This document shows, piece by piece, positions 55,824 to 64,000 of a stretch of 64,000 bases of DNA. Position numbers and translations under genes: made by a program. This DNA is from Alphaproteobacteria bacterium (lineage in GTDB: Bacteria; Pseudomonadota; Alphaproteobacteria; JAVJVX01), in NCBI GenBank assembly GCA_040220875.1, contig JAVJVX010000007.1:62001-126000 (forward strand). Direction: 5' to 3'. The stretch's first letter is position 1. The number at the start of each line of letters is the position of its first letter. The notes under the pieces are model-generated. The model ran no database searches, was not told where the DNA came from, and was given only the letters and a program-made list of their open reading frames with translations.

Positions 55824-57517
55824 GCGCGGTCTCGATCCCGGCCGGCACGCTGCCCGGCGATTACGTGTCCGGCGCTGAATTGAGTGTCCTGCCATTGGGC
55901 GGGGCGGGCGAGATCGGCATGAATCTCACCCTCTATGGCTGCGACGGGACGTGGCTGATGGTCGATCTTGGCATCACGTTCGGCGATGACACCACGCCGG
56001 GAGTCGATGTGCTGATGCCCGATCCGGCGTTCATCGTCGCCCAGCGCGACCGCCTGGCGGGGCTGGTGCTGACTCATGCCCATGAAGATCATCTCGGCGC
56101 CGTACCGTATCTCTGGTCGCGCCTCAACTGCCCGGTTTACGCCACGCCGTTCGCGGCCGCGATGCTGCGACGGAAGCTGGCGGAGGCCGGGCTCCTCGAC
56201 GAGGTGCCGCTGTATGAAATCCCGCTCTCGGGCGGCATGGATATCGGCCCTTTCCGGCTTTCCTTCATCACACTCACCCATTCGATCCCCGAGCCCAACG
56301 CGCTTGCGATTGAGACTCCCTACGGGCGCGTCCTGCATACGGGCGACTGGAAGCTCGACCCCGATCCGCTGGTCGGGAAAGCGACGGATGAAAAGGCCCT
56401 CAGCGATCTGGGGCGGGCCGGCGTGCTGGCCATGGTATGCGACAGCACCAATGCGCTGCGCCCGGGCGAAGCCGGTTCCGAGGCCGATGTTCGCGATTCT
56501 CTCCGCAAGATCATCGCCGACGCGGGCGCCGCGCGGGTGGTCGCCACCTGCTTCGCCTCCAATCTGGCCAGACTGCTCTCGCTCGCCCGGATCGGCCGGG
56601 AATGCGGCCGTGACGTGGGGCTGGTGGGCCGTTCGCTCTGGCGGATCGTCGAGATCGCGCGCGAGACCGGGTATCTGCCGGACGACATCACCTTTGTCAG
56701 TGAGCGCGATATCGGCCTCGTCCCGGACGAGCACGCGATGATCATCTGCACCGGCTGCCAGGGCGAGCCGCGCTCCGCCCTGTACCGTATGGCGACGGAT
56801 GCCCATCCGCGGGCCCGGATTCATCCGGGCGACCTGGTGATTTTTTCGAGCCGGATCATTCCCGGCAACGAGAAGCCCATCGGCCGGCTGCAATCCCTGA
56901 TCCGGCGGCAGGGCGCGCGCGTGCTGACGGAAAAAGACGGCTTCATCCATGTGTCCGGCCATCCGGCGGAAGACGAATTGGCACGTATGTATGGCTGGGT
57001 TAAACCGGCCATCGCCGTCCCGGTCCATGGGGAATGGCGCCATTTGCGCCGTCATGCCGAATTGGCCCGAAACTGGGGCGCGCGCGAGGCGTTCGAGGTG
57101 GAAAACGGCGATGTGCTGCGTCTGGCACCGGGCCCTGCGGCGGTGGTCGCCCAGGTCCCGGCCGGCCGGCTCTGCCTCGACGGCGCACGGGTCGTGCCCT
57201 TCGGCGGCAAGGTCGTTCGCGACCGGCAGAAGCTCCTGTTCAACGGGGCGGCGGTGGCGACGATCGTCCTGGGCGCCGACAGGATGCTGGCGGCGCCGCT
57301 CCAGCTTTCGCTCCAGGGCGTGCTGGAGGAGGAAGCCTGGGATTCGGCACGCGAGGCGGCTGAAACGGCAGTCAAGGCGGCGCTTGAAGCGACGGTGAGG
57401 GAAGGCGATGATGTCCGGCGTGAAGCCGCCCGGCGGGCGATCCGGCGGAGTCTCTTTCAGGCCACGGGGCGCAAGCCGATGACCGACATCCACCTCCTCC
57501 ATCTGCCCAATGCGTAA
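55820..57517 (+). CDS. rnj: Ribonuclease J
   Basis: A 565-residue metallo-beta-lactamase / beta-CASP ribonuclease that processes and degrades RNA, with 5' exonuclease and endonuclease activity. Metal ligands lie in THAHEDHLGAVPYLW, then HTGDWKLDPDP; the beta-CASP domain has TGCQGEPRSAL and HVSGHPAEDEL, and PVHGEWRHLRRHAELA follows. Alphaproteobacteria have one RNase J beside RNase E. Overlaps coaX by ATGA. Its Ala/Arg-rich C-terminal domain is typical. Confidence 0.95.
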   Translation: MSAVSIPAGTLPGDYVSGAELSVLPLGGAGEIGMNLTLYGCDGTWLMVDLGITFGDDTTPGVDVLMPDPAFIVAQRDRLAGLVLTHAHEDHLGAVPYLWSRLNCPVYATPFAAAMLRRKLAEAGLLDEVPLYEIPLSGGMDIGPFRLSFITLTHSIPEPNALAIETPYGRVLHTGDWKLDPDPLVGKATDEKALSDLGRAGVLAMVCDSTNALRPGEAGSEADVRDSLRKIIADAGAARVVATCFASNLARLLSLARIGRECGRDVGLVGRSLWRIVEIARETGYLPDDITFVSERDIGLVPDEHAMIICTGCQGEPRSALYRMATDAHPRARIHPGDLVIFSSRIIPGNEKPIGRLQSLIRRQGARVLTEKDGFIHVSGHPAEDELARMYGWVKPAIAVPVHGEWRHLRRHAELARNWGAREAFEVENGDVLRLAPGPAAVVAQVPAGRLCLDGARVVPFGGKVVRDRQKLLFNGAAVATIVLGADRMLAAPLQLSLQGVLEEEAWDSAREAAETAVKAALEATVREGDDVRREAARRAIRRSLFQATGRKPMTDIHLLHLPNA

Positions 57518-57562
57518 GAATGATTATATAATAAAAACAAATAATTACGATTGATATTTGAT
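57518..57562 (+). promoter_or_regulatory. A+T-rich leader with TATAAT before mce
   Basis: A 45-base, strongly A+T-rich gap (GATTATATAATAAAAACAAA and following) in a G+C-rich operon. It contains an exact TATAAT at 57527-57532, but the -35 position (TGCCCA) is poor. It lacks a Shine-Dalgarno sequence before the mce ATG. It could be an internal promoter or a translation-enhancing leader. Confidence 0.4.
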
Positions 57563-57967
57563 ATGATAGGCAAGCTCAACCACGTGGCCGTCGTGGTCCC
57601 GGATCTGGCGGCGGCCAGCGCGCTCTACCGCGATACGCTGGGGGGCCGCGTGTCCGCTCCCGAGGACCTGCCCGAGCATGGCGTTACCACGGTTTTTGTC
57701 GATCTTGGCAACACCAAGATCGAGTTGCTGCACCCGCTTGGCGACGACTCGCCCATCCGCGGGTTTCTCGAGCGCAACCCTGCCGGCGGCATGCACCACG
57801 TCTGCCTCGAGGTCGATGATATCGAGACCGCGAGAGAGAAGCTGGAGATTGATGGCGTCCGTGTTCTGGGCGACGGGCGCCCGCGCATCGGAGCTCATGG
57901 CAAGCCGGTCCTTTTCCTGCACCCCAAGGATTTCTGCGGCACGCTGATCGAATTGGAAGAGGTCTGA
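57563..57967 (+). CDS. mce: Methylmalonyl-CoA epimerase
   Basis: A 134-residue VOC-fold enzyme that interconverts the 2R and 2S forms of methylmalonyl-CoA in propionate catabolism. Metal ligands and acid/base residues lie in KLNHVAVVVPDL, NTKIELLHPLG, GMHHVCLEVDD and GTLIELEEV. The ATG start has no ribosome site; an in-frame TTG four codons upstream is no better. It sits between rnj and a DUF1467 gene, an arrangement common in alphaproteobacteria. Confidence 0.94.
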   Translation: MIGKLNHVAVVVPDLAAASALYRDTLGGRVSAPEDLPEHGVTTVFVDLGNTKIELLHPLGDDSPIRGFLERNPAGGMHHVCLEVDDIETAREKLEIDGVRVLGDGRPRIGAHGKPVLFLHPKDFCGTLIELEEV

Positions 57968-57968
57968 C

Positions 57969-58220
57969 ATGAACTGGGTCACCGGCCTGGTCGTCTACGT
58001 GATCTTATGGTGGCTGGTCCTGTTCACCGTGCTGCCCTGGGGCAACCGGGTGCCCGACCCCGAAGACATGGAGGCGGGGCAGGCGACCTCGGCCCCGAGC
58101 AATCCGCGGATTTTGCTGAAAATGGCGATCACGACGGTGATCGCGGGGATCGCATGGGCCGGTGTTTACTGGCTGATCGCGTCCGAAATCATTTCCCTGC
58201 GTCCGACCGTGGCGCCGTGA
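57969..58220 (+). CDS. DUF1467 family membrane protein
   Basis: An 83-residue protein with two membrane segments (VTGLVVYVILWWLVLFTVLPW and AITTVIAGIAWAGVYWLI) joined by an acidic loop (VPDPEDMEAGQAT). The length, spacing and VLPWGNRVPDPED motif match DUF1467, a family of unknown function confined largely to alphaproteobacteria and found next to mce and proS. It begins one base after the mce stop, so it is co-translated. Confidence 0.93.
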   Translation: MNWVTGLVVYVILWWLVLFTVLPWGNRVPDPEDMEAGQATSAPSNPRILLKMAITTVIAGIAWAGVYWLIASEIISLRPTVAP

Positions 58221-58224
58221 GCCG

Positions 58225-58782
58225 ATGGCGGACCCGCCGGCCTTCGAAAAGACCTACTGTGCCATCGCGCCGGGCCACCCGTGGCACGGCCCCTATCATG
58301 ATCGGGAATACGGCTTTCCCCAGGTCGATAACGCGGTGCTTTTCGAGCGGCTTTGCCTCGAGATCAACCAGGCCGGGTTGTCCTGGCTCACGGTCCTGAA
58401 GAAGCGGTCGGCGTTTCGCGAGGCCTTCCGCGGCTTCGACCCCGCCACCGTGGCCGGGTTCGGGGCCCGCGACCGCCGTCGCTTGCTGGCCGATGCCGCG
58501 ATCATCCGTAACCGGCTCAAGGTCGATGCCGTGATCGAAAATGCCGGTCGCGTGCTCGAGCTGATTGCCCGGCACGGGTCGTTCGACGGTTGGCTCCGCG
58601 CCCACCATCCGCTGTCGAAGCCCGCTTGGGTCAAACTGTTCAGGAAAACCTTCAAGTTCACCGGCGGCGAGATCACCGGGGAGTTTCTGATGAGCCTTGG
58701 CTATCTGCCCGGGGCCCATCACCCGGACTGCCCGGTTTTCGAGCGTATCGCCCGCCAGCGGCCACCTTGGATGGCGGCGTAG
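58225..58782 (+). CDS. tag: DNA-3-methyladenine glycosylase I
   Basis: A 185-residue base-excision repair enzyme that removes 3-methyladenine. It has the structural zinc ligands near the ends (KTYCAIAP, YHDREYGFP, AHHPDCPVF) and the core NQAGLSWLTVLKKRSAFREAFRGFDP with the base-pocket Trp. It begins four bases after the DUF1467 gene and ends at a hairpin terminator, closing the transcript that began around nuoA or mce. Confidence 0.95.
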   Translation: MADPPAFEKTYCAIAPGHPWHGPYHDREYGFPQVDNAVLFERLCLEINQAGLSWLTVLKKRSAFREAFRGFDPATVAGFGARDRRRLLADAAIIRNRLKVDAVIENAGRVLELIARHGSFDGWLRAHHPLSKPAWVKLFRKTFKFTGGEITGEFLMSLGYLPGAHHPDCPVFERIARQRPPWMAA

Positions 58783-58795
58783 GAGGCGGGTCAAA

Positions 58796-58834
58796 GAAAA
58801 ACGCAAAACCGGCAGATGCCCGTCTTGCGTTTTC
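58796..58834 (+). terminator. Hairpin terminator after tag
   Basis: AAAACGCAA (58798-58806) pairs with TTGCGTTTT (58825-58833), with a second small stem GGCA-GA-TGCC in the loop. A residues precede and T residues close the stem, so it could work on both strands. Confidence 0.7.
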
Positions 58835-59224
58835 CTGCCCCCTTGCGGGGCTGTCGCTGCGTCCGCGTCCCGTCGCCAAGCAGGCGAAGGGGGGCGGCGC
58901 GGTCCCTCCAGATTTCCCCGGGCCGATCTTTGCCGAATCGGTTGGTCCGAAATCGGTCGGCCCGGGCAGGCGTTTGCCCAGTCTCTCCCCAAACCCGGGC
59001 GATGCGTCGTTATGACGCGAGTGCGGACGAATGTATGTCATTCCGGACTGTTCGTCATGGTGTTTCTGGCCCGCCGGGCTCAGGGAATTCCCTTATATTC
59101 CGCCACTTAGCGGCGGTTGGCCGAGAGGGAGCGGCAGGGGCGGACGGGCGTTCCGGCTTCGCCCGTCTCCTGTGGACAGGCACAATTTACGTATTCTTTA
59201 CAACAGTTTGATACAGGGTTTTGC
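58835..59224. other. Gap before the secreted protein gene, no supported gene
   Basis: About 390 bases. Overlapping frames in both strands are Arg/Pro/Ser-rich, without ribosome sites, and appear non-coding. The last 40 bases (TTTACGTATTCTTTACAACA and on) are A+T-rich and are the most likely promoter and leader for the next gene. Confidence 0.45.
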
Positions 59225-59728
59225 ATGAAAACGTCGTTTCTCCGCCTTATCCTTTTGCTCAGCCTGTATGCCGGTCCCGCCATGGCGGGAGCGCTGGTCT
59301 GGGCCGTGGACGCCTGGGCCGTGGACGCCCGGGCGGCGGACAAGGACGGCGCGGGCCTCGTGGTCCGGACCGGGGACGGGCATGTGGTTCGGGTGAGCGA
59401 CCGGACCTGTCGCGAATTGGTCACCCATTCTCCGTCAAACGATGTCGCCTACGCACCGGGCGTGGACGTCAAGGGTCGGGCCGTGGCGCCGGCCGACCTG
59501 CCCGGCGGCGGTGCCATCGACGTGCCGGACGAGGTGGTGATCGGCGTGGATATCCAGTTGCAGGAGCGGTTCGGCCTGCCCGAAAATTCCGGACAGTACG
59601 AAGGCGAAGCCTATATCGGCGTCGCCACCTATCGGGATGGGCGCGTTTTTTTCAACGGTCAGCCCCTGCGCGACGAATCGCAGGCAAAACTGGAAGCCGC
59701 CTGCGGGCGCCTGGTAAAGGGGGACTGA
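59225..59728 (+). CDS. Secreted conserved protein of unknown function
   Basis: A 167-residue protein with a clear Sec signal peptide: MKTSFLRLILLLSLYAGPAMA then GA, cleavage likely after AMA (residue 21). A duplicated WAVDA (residues 26-35) follows. The mature domain has DRTCRELVTHSPSNDVAYAPGVD, PADLPGGGAIDVPDEVVIGVDIQLQERFGLP (in parts) and AYIGVATYRDGRVFFNGQPL. Two Cys (62 and 160) could form a disulfide. I recall close relatives before proS in other alphaproteobacteria, but no known function. The ATG at 59225 is chosen for the signal peptide; the frame is open for 36 further codons upstream. Confidence 0.8.
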   Translation: MKTSFLRLILLLSLYAGPAMAGALVWAVDAWAVDARAADKDGAGLVVRTGDGHVVRVSDRTCRELVTHSPSNDVAYAPGVDVKGRAVAPADLPGGGAIDVPDEVVIGVDIQLQERFGLPENSGQYEGEAYIGVATYRDGRVFFNGQPLRDESQAKLEAACGRLVKGD

Positions 59729-59887
59729 GCAGAGCGGGTGGCGCGGGCGAGGGTCGGCGCAAGGGCGGCGCGCATTTGCCTTTCGGGCGCCGCCTGGCCT
59801 AAAGTCCGCCCGGTCCTCCCGGACGTCCGGAGTCGCGGGCCAGCGTTCAACCCTTTTCCGCCCGTTCTCTTGCCCGAGGCCCGCCAG

Positions 59888-61192
59888 ATGCGCTTGTCGC
59901 GTTATTTCCTGCCGACTCTCAAGGAAACCCCGTCGGAAGCCCGGATCGCATCGCATCGGCTGATGCTGCGTGCCGGCATGGTCCGGCAGTCGGCCGCCGG
60001 GATCTACACATGGTTGCCGCTGGGTTTCCGGGTCTTGCGCAAGATCGAGAAGATCGTTCGCGCCGAACAGGACCGGGCGGGCGCGCTGGAGGTGCTCATG
60101 CCGACCATCCAGCCGGCCGAATTGTGGCGGGAATCAGGGCGCTACGATGATTACGGCAAGGAAATGCTGCGCATTCGCGACCGCCATGAGCGCGATCTGC
60201 TGTATGGGCCGACCAACGAGGAAATGATCACGGAAGTCTTTCGGGCCTACGTGAAGTCATATCGTGACCTGCCGCAGATTCTCTATCACGTGCAATGGAA
60301 GTTCCGCGACGAGGTCCGCCCGCGTTTTGGTGTGATGCGCGGACGTGAATTCCTGATGAAGGACAGCTATTCGTTCGACCTCGATTTCGAGGGCGCCCGG
60401 CGTTCCTACGACCTGATGTTCGAGACCTATCTGCGGACGTTCCGCCGTCTCGGGCTTCGTGCCATTCCGGTGAAGGCCGATCCTGGCGCGATCGGCGGCG
60501 ATATGAGCCACGAGTTTCATATCCTGGCGGAAACGGGCGAAAGCGACCTCTATTATGATGCTGCCTTTGATTCGCTCGATCCCGACGGCGATATCGAGAC
60601 CTTGAAGACTCTCTACGCCGCGGCGGATGAAAAGCACGATCCGGCCGCGTGCCCCGTGCCGCCCGATCGCCTGCGAACGACCAAGGGCATCGAGATCGGG
60701 CATATTTTCTATTTTGGCACGAAATATTCAGCGCCCATGGAGGCGCTGGTGGCCAGCCCGTCGGGCGACCTTGTCCCGGTCGAGATGGGGTCCTACGGCA
60801 TTGGCGTCTCGCGCCTCGTGGGGGCGATTATCGAGGCCTATCACGACGAGGCCGGCATCATCTGGCCCGAGGAAGTCGCCCCGTTCCGCATCGGTATCGT
60901 GAACCTTCGGGTGTCGGATGCGGCGACGAGCGAGGCCGCCGATGACATGTATCGCCGGCTTTGCGAGGCCGGGCAGGAAGTGCTGCTCGATGACCGCGAT
61001 CTCGGCGCCGGCGCCAAGTTCGCCGACATGGACCTGATCGGTCTTCCCTGGCAGCTCGTGATCGGGCCGCGCGGGGTCAAGGCGGGAACGGTGGAAATCA
61101 AGAACCGCGCCTCCGGCAAAAAGGAGGAAATATCGATTGATGCGGCCCTCGACCGGCTGAGCCGGGGACCCGACCGCAAGGCGGGGGTGTGA
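59888..61192 (+). CDS. proS: Prolyl-tRNA synthetase, short form without editing domain
   Basis: A 434-residue class II aminoacyl-tRNA synthetase. Motif 1 is near [28 protein letters not shown], motif 2 is in [19 protein letters not shown] and motif 3 is [18 protein letters not shown]-terminal anticodon-binding domain follows. E. coli ProS is about 572 residues because an editing domain is inserted between motifs 2 and 3; here it is absent, as in alphaproteobacterial and mitochondrial types, so mischarged Ala-tRNA-Pro must be cleared in trans. The frame is open 50 codons upstream; this ATG gives the family N-terminus [13 protein letters not shown]. Overlaps lolC by one base. Confidence 0.97.
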   Translation: MRLSRYFLPTLKETPSEARIASHRLMLRAGMVRQSAAGIYTWLPLGFRVLRKIEKIVRAEQDRAGALEVLMPTIQPAELWRESGRYDDYGKEMLRIRDRHERDLLYGPTNEEMITEVFRAYVKSYRDLPQILYHVQWKFRDEVRPRFGVMRGREFLMKDSYSFDLDFEGARRSYDLMFETYLRTFRRLGLRAIPVKADPGAIGGDMSHEFHILAETGESDLYYDAAFDSLDPDGDIETLKTLYAAADEKHDPAACPVPPDRLRTTKGIEIGHIFYFGTKYSAPMEALVASPSGDLVPVEMGSYGIGVSRLVGAIIEAYHDEAGIIWPEEVAPFRIGIVNLRVSDAATSEAADDMYRRLCEAGQEVLLDDRDLGAGAKFADMDLIGLPWQLVIGPRGVKAGTVEIKNRASGKKEEISIDAALDRLSRGPDRKAGV

Positions 61193-62442
61193 TGTTTCGC
61201 CCGATCGAGCGCTGGATCGCCTTTCGTTACCTGCGGGCCCGGCGTCAGGAAGGGGCGATCAGCCTCATCGCCGGGTTCTCCCTTCTGGGGATCGCGCTCG
61301 GGGTCGCCACGCTGATCGTGGTGATGAGTGTCATGAACGGGTTCCGGGCCGAACTGATGGACCGGATTCTCGGTCTCAACGGGCATCTTGCGCTCTATGG
61401 CGCCGAGCACCGCCTGATCTCCGACTATGATGCGCTGGCCGCGCGCCTCGCCGAAACGCCCGGCGTGGCGCGGGCGACGGCGATCGTGGACGGGCAGGTG
61501 ATGGCGACAGCCCACGGCCGGGCCCAGGGCGCGGTCGTTTTCGGGCTCGATCCGGACGCCTTTGCCGACCGCCCAATCCTGGCCCGTGGCGTCCAGATCG
61601 GCAGCGCCGAGGCGCTCAGGGACCCCGATAACGTGATTGTCGGTCACGAACTGGCGCGTCGCCTCGGGCTCGGCGAAGGCGACCATGTGACCCTGATCTC
61701 GCCCGAGGTCACCGCAACCGCTTTCGGCACACTGCCGCGGACGCGCGCCTACCGGGTAGGCGGGCTGCTCGATGTCGGCATGTTCGAATATGACAGCCGC
61801 ATGATCTACATGCCGATCGCTTCGGCCCAGACATTCCTGCGCGCCAGGGACGGGGCCACGCTGATCGAGGTCTTTCTCGAGGATGCCGATCTTGTCGATG
61901 CCTTGCGACCCGCCATTATCGAGGCGGCCGGCGACACGCGACTTCGGATCGTCGACTGGCAGCAGGCCAACAGCAGTTTCTTCACCGCCCTCAAGGTGGA
62001 GCGAAACGTGATGTTCCTGATCCTCACGCTGATCATCCTGGTCGCCGCCTTCAACATTATTTCGAGTCTGATTATGCTGGTTAAGGACAAGGGCAAGGAC
62101 ATCGCCATCCTGCGTACTGTGGGCGCGTCGCGGGCGACGATCCTGCGCGTGTTCGTGCTGGCGGGGGCCAGTATCGGCGTTCTGGGGACGCTGCTGGGGA
62201 CCGGACTGGGACTGCTCGTGGCCGGCAATGTCGATCGCATCCGGGTTTGGATCGAAGGTCTGACCCGGACCGAGCTCTGGTCGCCCGAGCTGCGGTTCCT
62301 GTCCACGCTTCCATCCATCATTCAGACCATGGATGTTCTCCTCGTTGTGGCAATGGCGCTTGGCCTGTCGTTTCTCGCCACGCTCTATCCCGCCTGGCGG
62401 GCCGCACGTCTGGATCCCGTGGAGGCGCTTCGTTATGAGTAG
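61192..62442 (+). CDS. lolC: Lipoprotein-releasing ABC transporter permease LolC/LolE
   Basis: A 416-residue inner membrane permease of the MacB-like type VII ABC family. It has one N-terminal helix (LIAGFSLLGIALGVATLIVVMSVMNGF), a large periplasmic domain (about residues 48-270) and three C-terminal helices, with AAFNIISSLIMLVKDKGKDIAILRTVGASRATILRVF as coupling region. It releases mature lipoproteins from the inner membrane to LolA. One permease with lolD is the usual alphaproteobacterial version. The ATG overlaps the proS stop; a GTG one codon upstream is in frame. Confidence 0.95.
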   Translation: MFRPIERWIAFRYLRARRQEGAISLIAGFSLLGIALGVATLIVVMSVMNGFRAELMDRILGLNGHLALYGAEHRLISDYDALAARLAETPGVARATAIVDGQVMATAHGRAQGAVVFGLDPDAFADRPILARGVQIGSAEALRDPDNVIVGHELARRLGLGEGDHVTLISPEVTATAFGTLPRTRAYRVGGLLDVGMFEYDSRMIYMPIASAQTFLRARDGATLIEVFLEDADLVDALRPAIIEAAGDTRLRIVDWQQANSSFFTALKVERNVMFLILTLIILVAAFNIISSLIMLVKDKGKDIAILRTVGASRATILRVFVLAGASIGVLGTLLGTGLGLLVAGNVDRIRVWIEGLTRTELWSPELRFLSTLPSIIQTMDVLLVVAMALGLSFLATLYPAWRAARLDPVEALRYE

Positions 62443-62448
62443 GCTGCC

Positions 62449-63129
62449 GTGACCGTCGTGCTTGCGCTCAGGGGGATTGCCCGGACCTTCGTCCAGGGCA
62501 ACCGGCGTCTTGAGATCTTGCGCGGGTGCGATCTCGAGGTCGGGCGCGGGGAGGTGGTGGGCCTGCTCGGACCGTCGGGCTCCGGCAAATCGACGCTGCT
62601 GCACGTGTCCGGACTGCTGGAGCGTCCCGACGGGGGCGAGGTCGAAATCGCGGGTCAGCCATGCGGCCGCCTGGCGGACGAGGCGCGCACGCGGATCCGG
62701 CGTGTGCAGCTCGGGTTCGTCTACCAGTTCCACTACCTGATGGCCGAGTTTACGGCACGCGAAAACGTCATGATCCCGCAGATGATTGCGGGTCTCCCGC
62801 GTCAGGTTTCGCGCGAACGGGCAGACCGCCTTCTCGGCGAACTGGGTCTCTCCGCGCGGGCGGATCATCGCCCGGCGCAACTCTCGGGCGGTGAGCAGCA
62901 GCGCGTGGCAATCGCGCGGGCCATGGCCAACCGGCCGGCTCTCATCCTCGCCGACGAGCCCACGGGAAATCTCGATCCCGGCACGGCCGAGCAGGTTTTC
63001 GGTTCGATCCTCGACGTTGTCCGGAACAGCGGCACGGCCGCCCTGATCGCCACGCATAACGGCGAATTGGCCGGGCGTATGGACCGCACAACGCGCCTCG
63101 AGGACGGGCATCTGGTGCCCGTCGCCTGA
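62449..63129 (+). CDS. lolD: Lipoprotein-releasing ABC transporter ATPase LolD
   Basis: A 226-residue ABC ATPase that powers LolC. Walker A is GPSGSGKST (residues 41-49), the signature [14 protein letters not shown], Walker [13 protein letters not shown], and the switch His is in IATHNGELA. Start GTG six bases after the lolC stop. proS-lolC-lolD-dnaE is a common alphaproteobacterial order. Confidence 0.96.
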   Translation: MTVVLALRGIARTFVQGNRRLEILRGCDLEVGRGEVVGLLGPSGSGKSTLLHVSGLLERPDGGEVEIAGQPCGRLADEARTRIRRVQLGFVYQFHYLMAEFTARENVMIPQMIAGLPRQVSRERADRLLGELGLSARADHRPAQLSGGEQQRVAIARAMANRPALILADEPTGNLDPGTAEQVFGSILDVVRNSGTAALIATHNGELAGRMDRTTRLEDGHLVPVA

Positions 63130-63206
63130 CAGGCGTCGGAACCGGGGAGTTTTCCACAAGATATTAAAGACACGCGCCGAAGAGAGCTAGAGCGCGGGGG
63201 CGGAGT

Positions 63207-64000
63207 ATGGAATCCTTGGGCATGCCCGTAGCCAAGGTCGATCCCGGTTTCGTTCACCTGCGCGTCCATTCCGCCTATTCGCTGCTGGAAGGCGCGCTCA
63301 AGACCGACGAGATCGTGGCGCTCTGCCACGAGCATGGCATGCCCGCCATCGCCATCACCGACAGTGGTAATTTGTTCGGCGCGCTCGAATTCGCGCAGAA
63401 ATGCGCGGCGCGGGGCATCCAGCCGATCATTGGCTGTCAGATCAATGTGACCCGGCCTGAGGCGGAGTCCGAACTCGATGGACAAAGAGGCGGACGGGCG
63501 GCGGAACCGGATCACCTCATCCTGCTCGTGCAGAACGAGACGGGCTATCGCAATCTGATGGGATTTGTCAGCGCGGCTTTCCTCGAAACCGAGCCTGGCC
63601 AGACGCCCCAGATTTCGCTCGAGACGCTGGCGGACCGGAGCGCGGGCCTGATCGCGCTCTCGGGCGGTCCCCGGGGTACCGTCGGCCGGCTTCTGGCGGA
63701 TGGCCAGGAGGCCCGCGCCGAGACCGTCCTTGCCCGCCTCGCGGGTATCTTCCCCGGACGGTTCTACATCGAACTGATGCGCCACCAGCTTGAGATCGAG
63801 GACCGGATCGAGCCGGGGCTCCTGTCTCTCGCCTATCGCCACGACCTGCCGCTTGTCGCCACCAATGATGTGTTTTTCCGCGATCCCGATATGTTCGAGG
63901 CCCACGATGCCCTGCTCTGCGTCGCGGAAGGGAAATATGTCGAGGACGAAAACCGTCGCCGCGAGACGCTGGATCACTGGCTGAAGCCTGGGGACCAGAT
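63207..64000 (+). CDS. dnaE: DNA polymerase III subunit alpha (N-terminal part; cut by window end)
   Basis: A frame open from the ATG at 63207 (GGGGGCGGAG upstream) to the window end, about 264 residues. It begins with a PHP domain: FVHLRVHSAYSLLEGALKTDE (in parts), PAIAITDSGNLFGALEFAQK, GIQPIIGCQINV, LILLVQNETGYRNLM and FYIELMRH. These are the classic N-terminal segments of the replicative polymerase DnaE. The rest of the roughly 1,150-residue protein lies to the right of the window. It follows lolD after 77 bases and probably has its own promoter in that gap. Confidence 0.96.
   Translation, partial: MESLGMPVAKVDPGFVHLRVHSAYSLLEGALKTDEIVALCHEHGMPAIAITDSGNLFGALEFAQKCAARGIQPIIGCQINVTRPEAESELDGQRGGRAAEPDHLILLVQNETGYRNLMGFVSAAFLETEPGQTPQISLETLADRSAGLIALSGGPRGTVGRLLADGQEARAETVLARLAGIFPGRFYIELMRHQLEIEDRIEPGLLSLAYRHDLPLVATNDVFFRDPDMFEAHDALLCVAEGKYVEDENRRRETLDHWLKPGDQ

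Noticed and set aside
55631-57502. 623-residue open frame on the minus strand opposite RNase J
   Set aside because: It mirrors the codon phase of a clear RNase J gene; composition is Arg/Gly/His-rich with no domain. High G+C third positions keep antisense frames open.
58816-59211. 131-residue frame between tag and the secreted protein gene
   Set aside because: Begins inside the tag terminator, Arg/Pro-rich, overlapping frames on both strands equally open.
60841-63159. 772-residue minus-strand open frame opposite proS-lolC-lolD
   Set aside because: It spans three well-recognised genes on the other strand and is rich in His, Asp, Arg and Gln, typical of an antisense artefact.

Overview
The window is a gene-dense, roughly 65% G+C chromosome segment of an alphaproteobacterium. 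The evidence is the gene content and order: a complete 14-gene complex I operon (nuoA to nuoN in canonical order) followed by birA, coaX, ribonuclease J, methylmalonyl-CoA epimerase, a DUF1467 protein, a short prolyl-tRNA synthetase without an editing domain, lolC-lolD and dnaE; the block tig-clpP-clpX-lon-hupB; and glnB-glnA. This layout is familiar from Rhodospirillales-like alphaproteobacteria. I cannot name the genus. No phage, insertion sequence, CRISPR array or rRNA operon was seen.

Region 1 (1 to about 16,100) is accessory and metabolic. It opens with the redox part of a catabolic cluster: a small protein cut at its first base, a SnoaL-like protein, a flavin reductase, a Rieske ferredoxin, an iron-sulfur flavoprotein reductase and a VOC-fold protein. 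The terminal oxygenase they would serve is not in the window and probably lies just upstream. An MFS transporter and a MarR-type regulator (divergent), a glutathione transferase and a phenylacetate-CoA-ligase-like enzyme follow. Then come a citrate-synthase-like protein, a large thiamine-diphosphate 2-oxoacid dehydrogenase E1 (MdeB-like) and its Lrp/AsnC-type neighbour on the minus strand, a DEAD-box helicase, an isochorismatase-fold hydrolase, an alpha/beta hydrolase and a MAPEG protein.

Region 2 (16,190 to 30,300) mixes housekeeping and accessory genes: parE, a YciA-like thioesterase overlapping a DUF2182 membrane protein, glnB-glnA behind a good sigma-54 promoter candidate, a class I aminotransferase, tRNA-His, an esterase, a class D flavin monooxygenase divergent from a RidA-fold protein, an MFS transporter, bioB, the two-domain NAD(P)HX repair enzyme nnr, and a small conserved protein behind a perfect CtrA-type box.

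Region 3 (30,500 to 39,900) is the protein quality-control block: tRNA-Leu, trigger factor with a histone-H1-like tail, clpP, clpX, lon behind a near-consensus sigma-32 promoter, and HU. Then come tRNA-Val, two tandem paralogous cysteine-rich lipoproteins of unknown function, and tRNA-Asp.

Region 4 (40,000 to 64,000) holds the nuo operon and its downstream core genes, ending inside dnaE.

I found no clear new multi-gene system. The best leads for something undescribed are the tandem lipoprotein pair, the basic tail on trigger factor, the CtrA-boxed small gene, and the citrate-synthase-like and RidA-like proteins that seem to lack a canonical catalytic residue.
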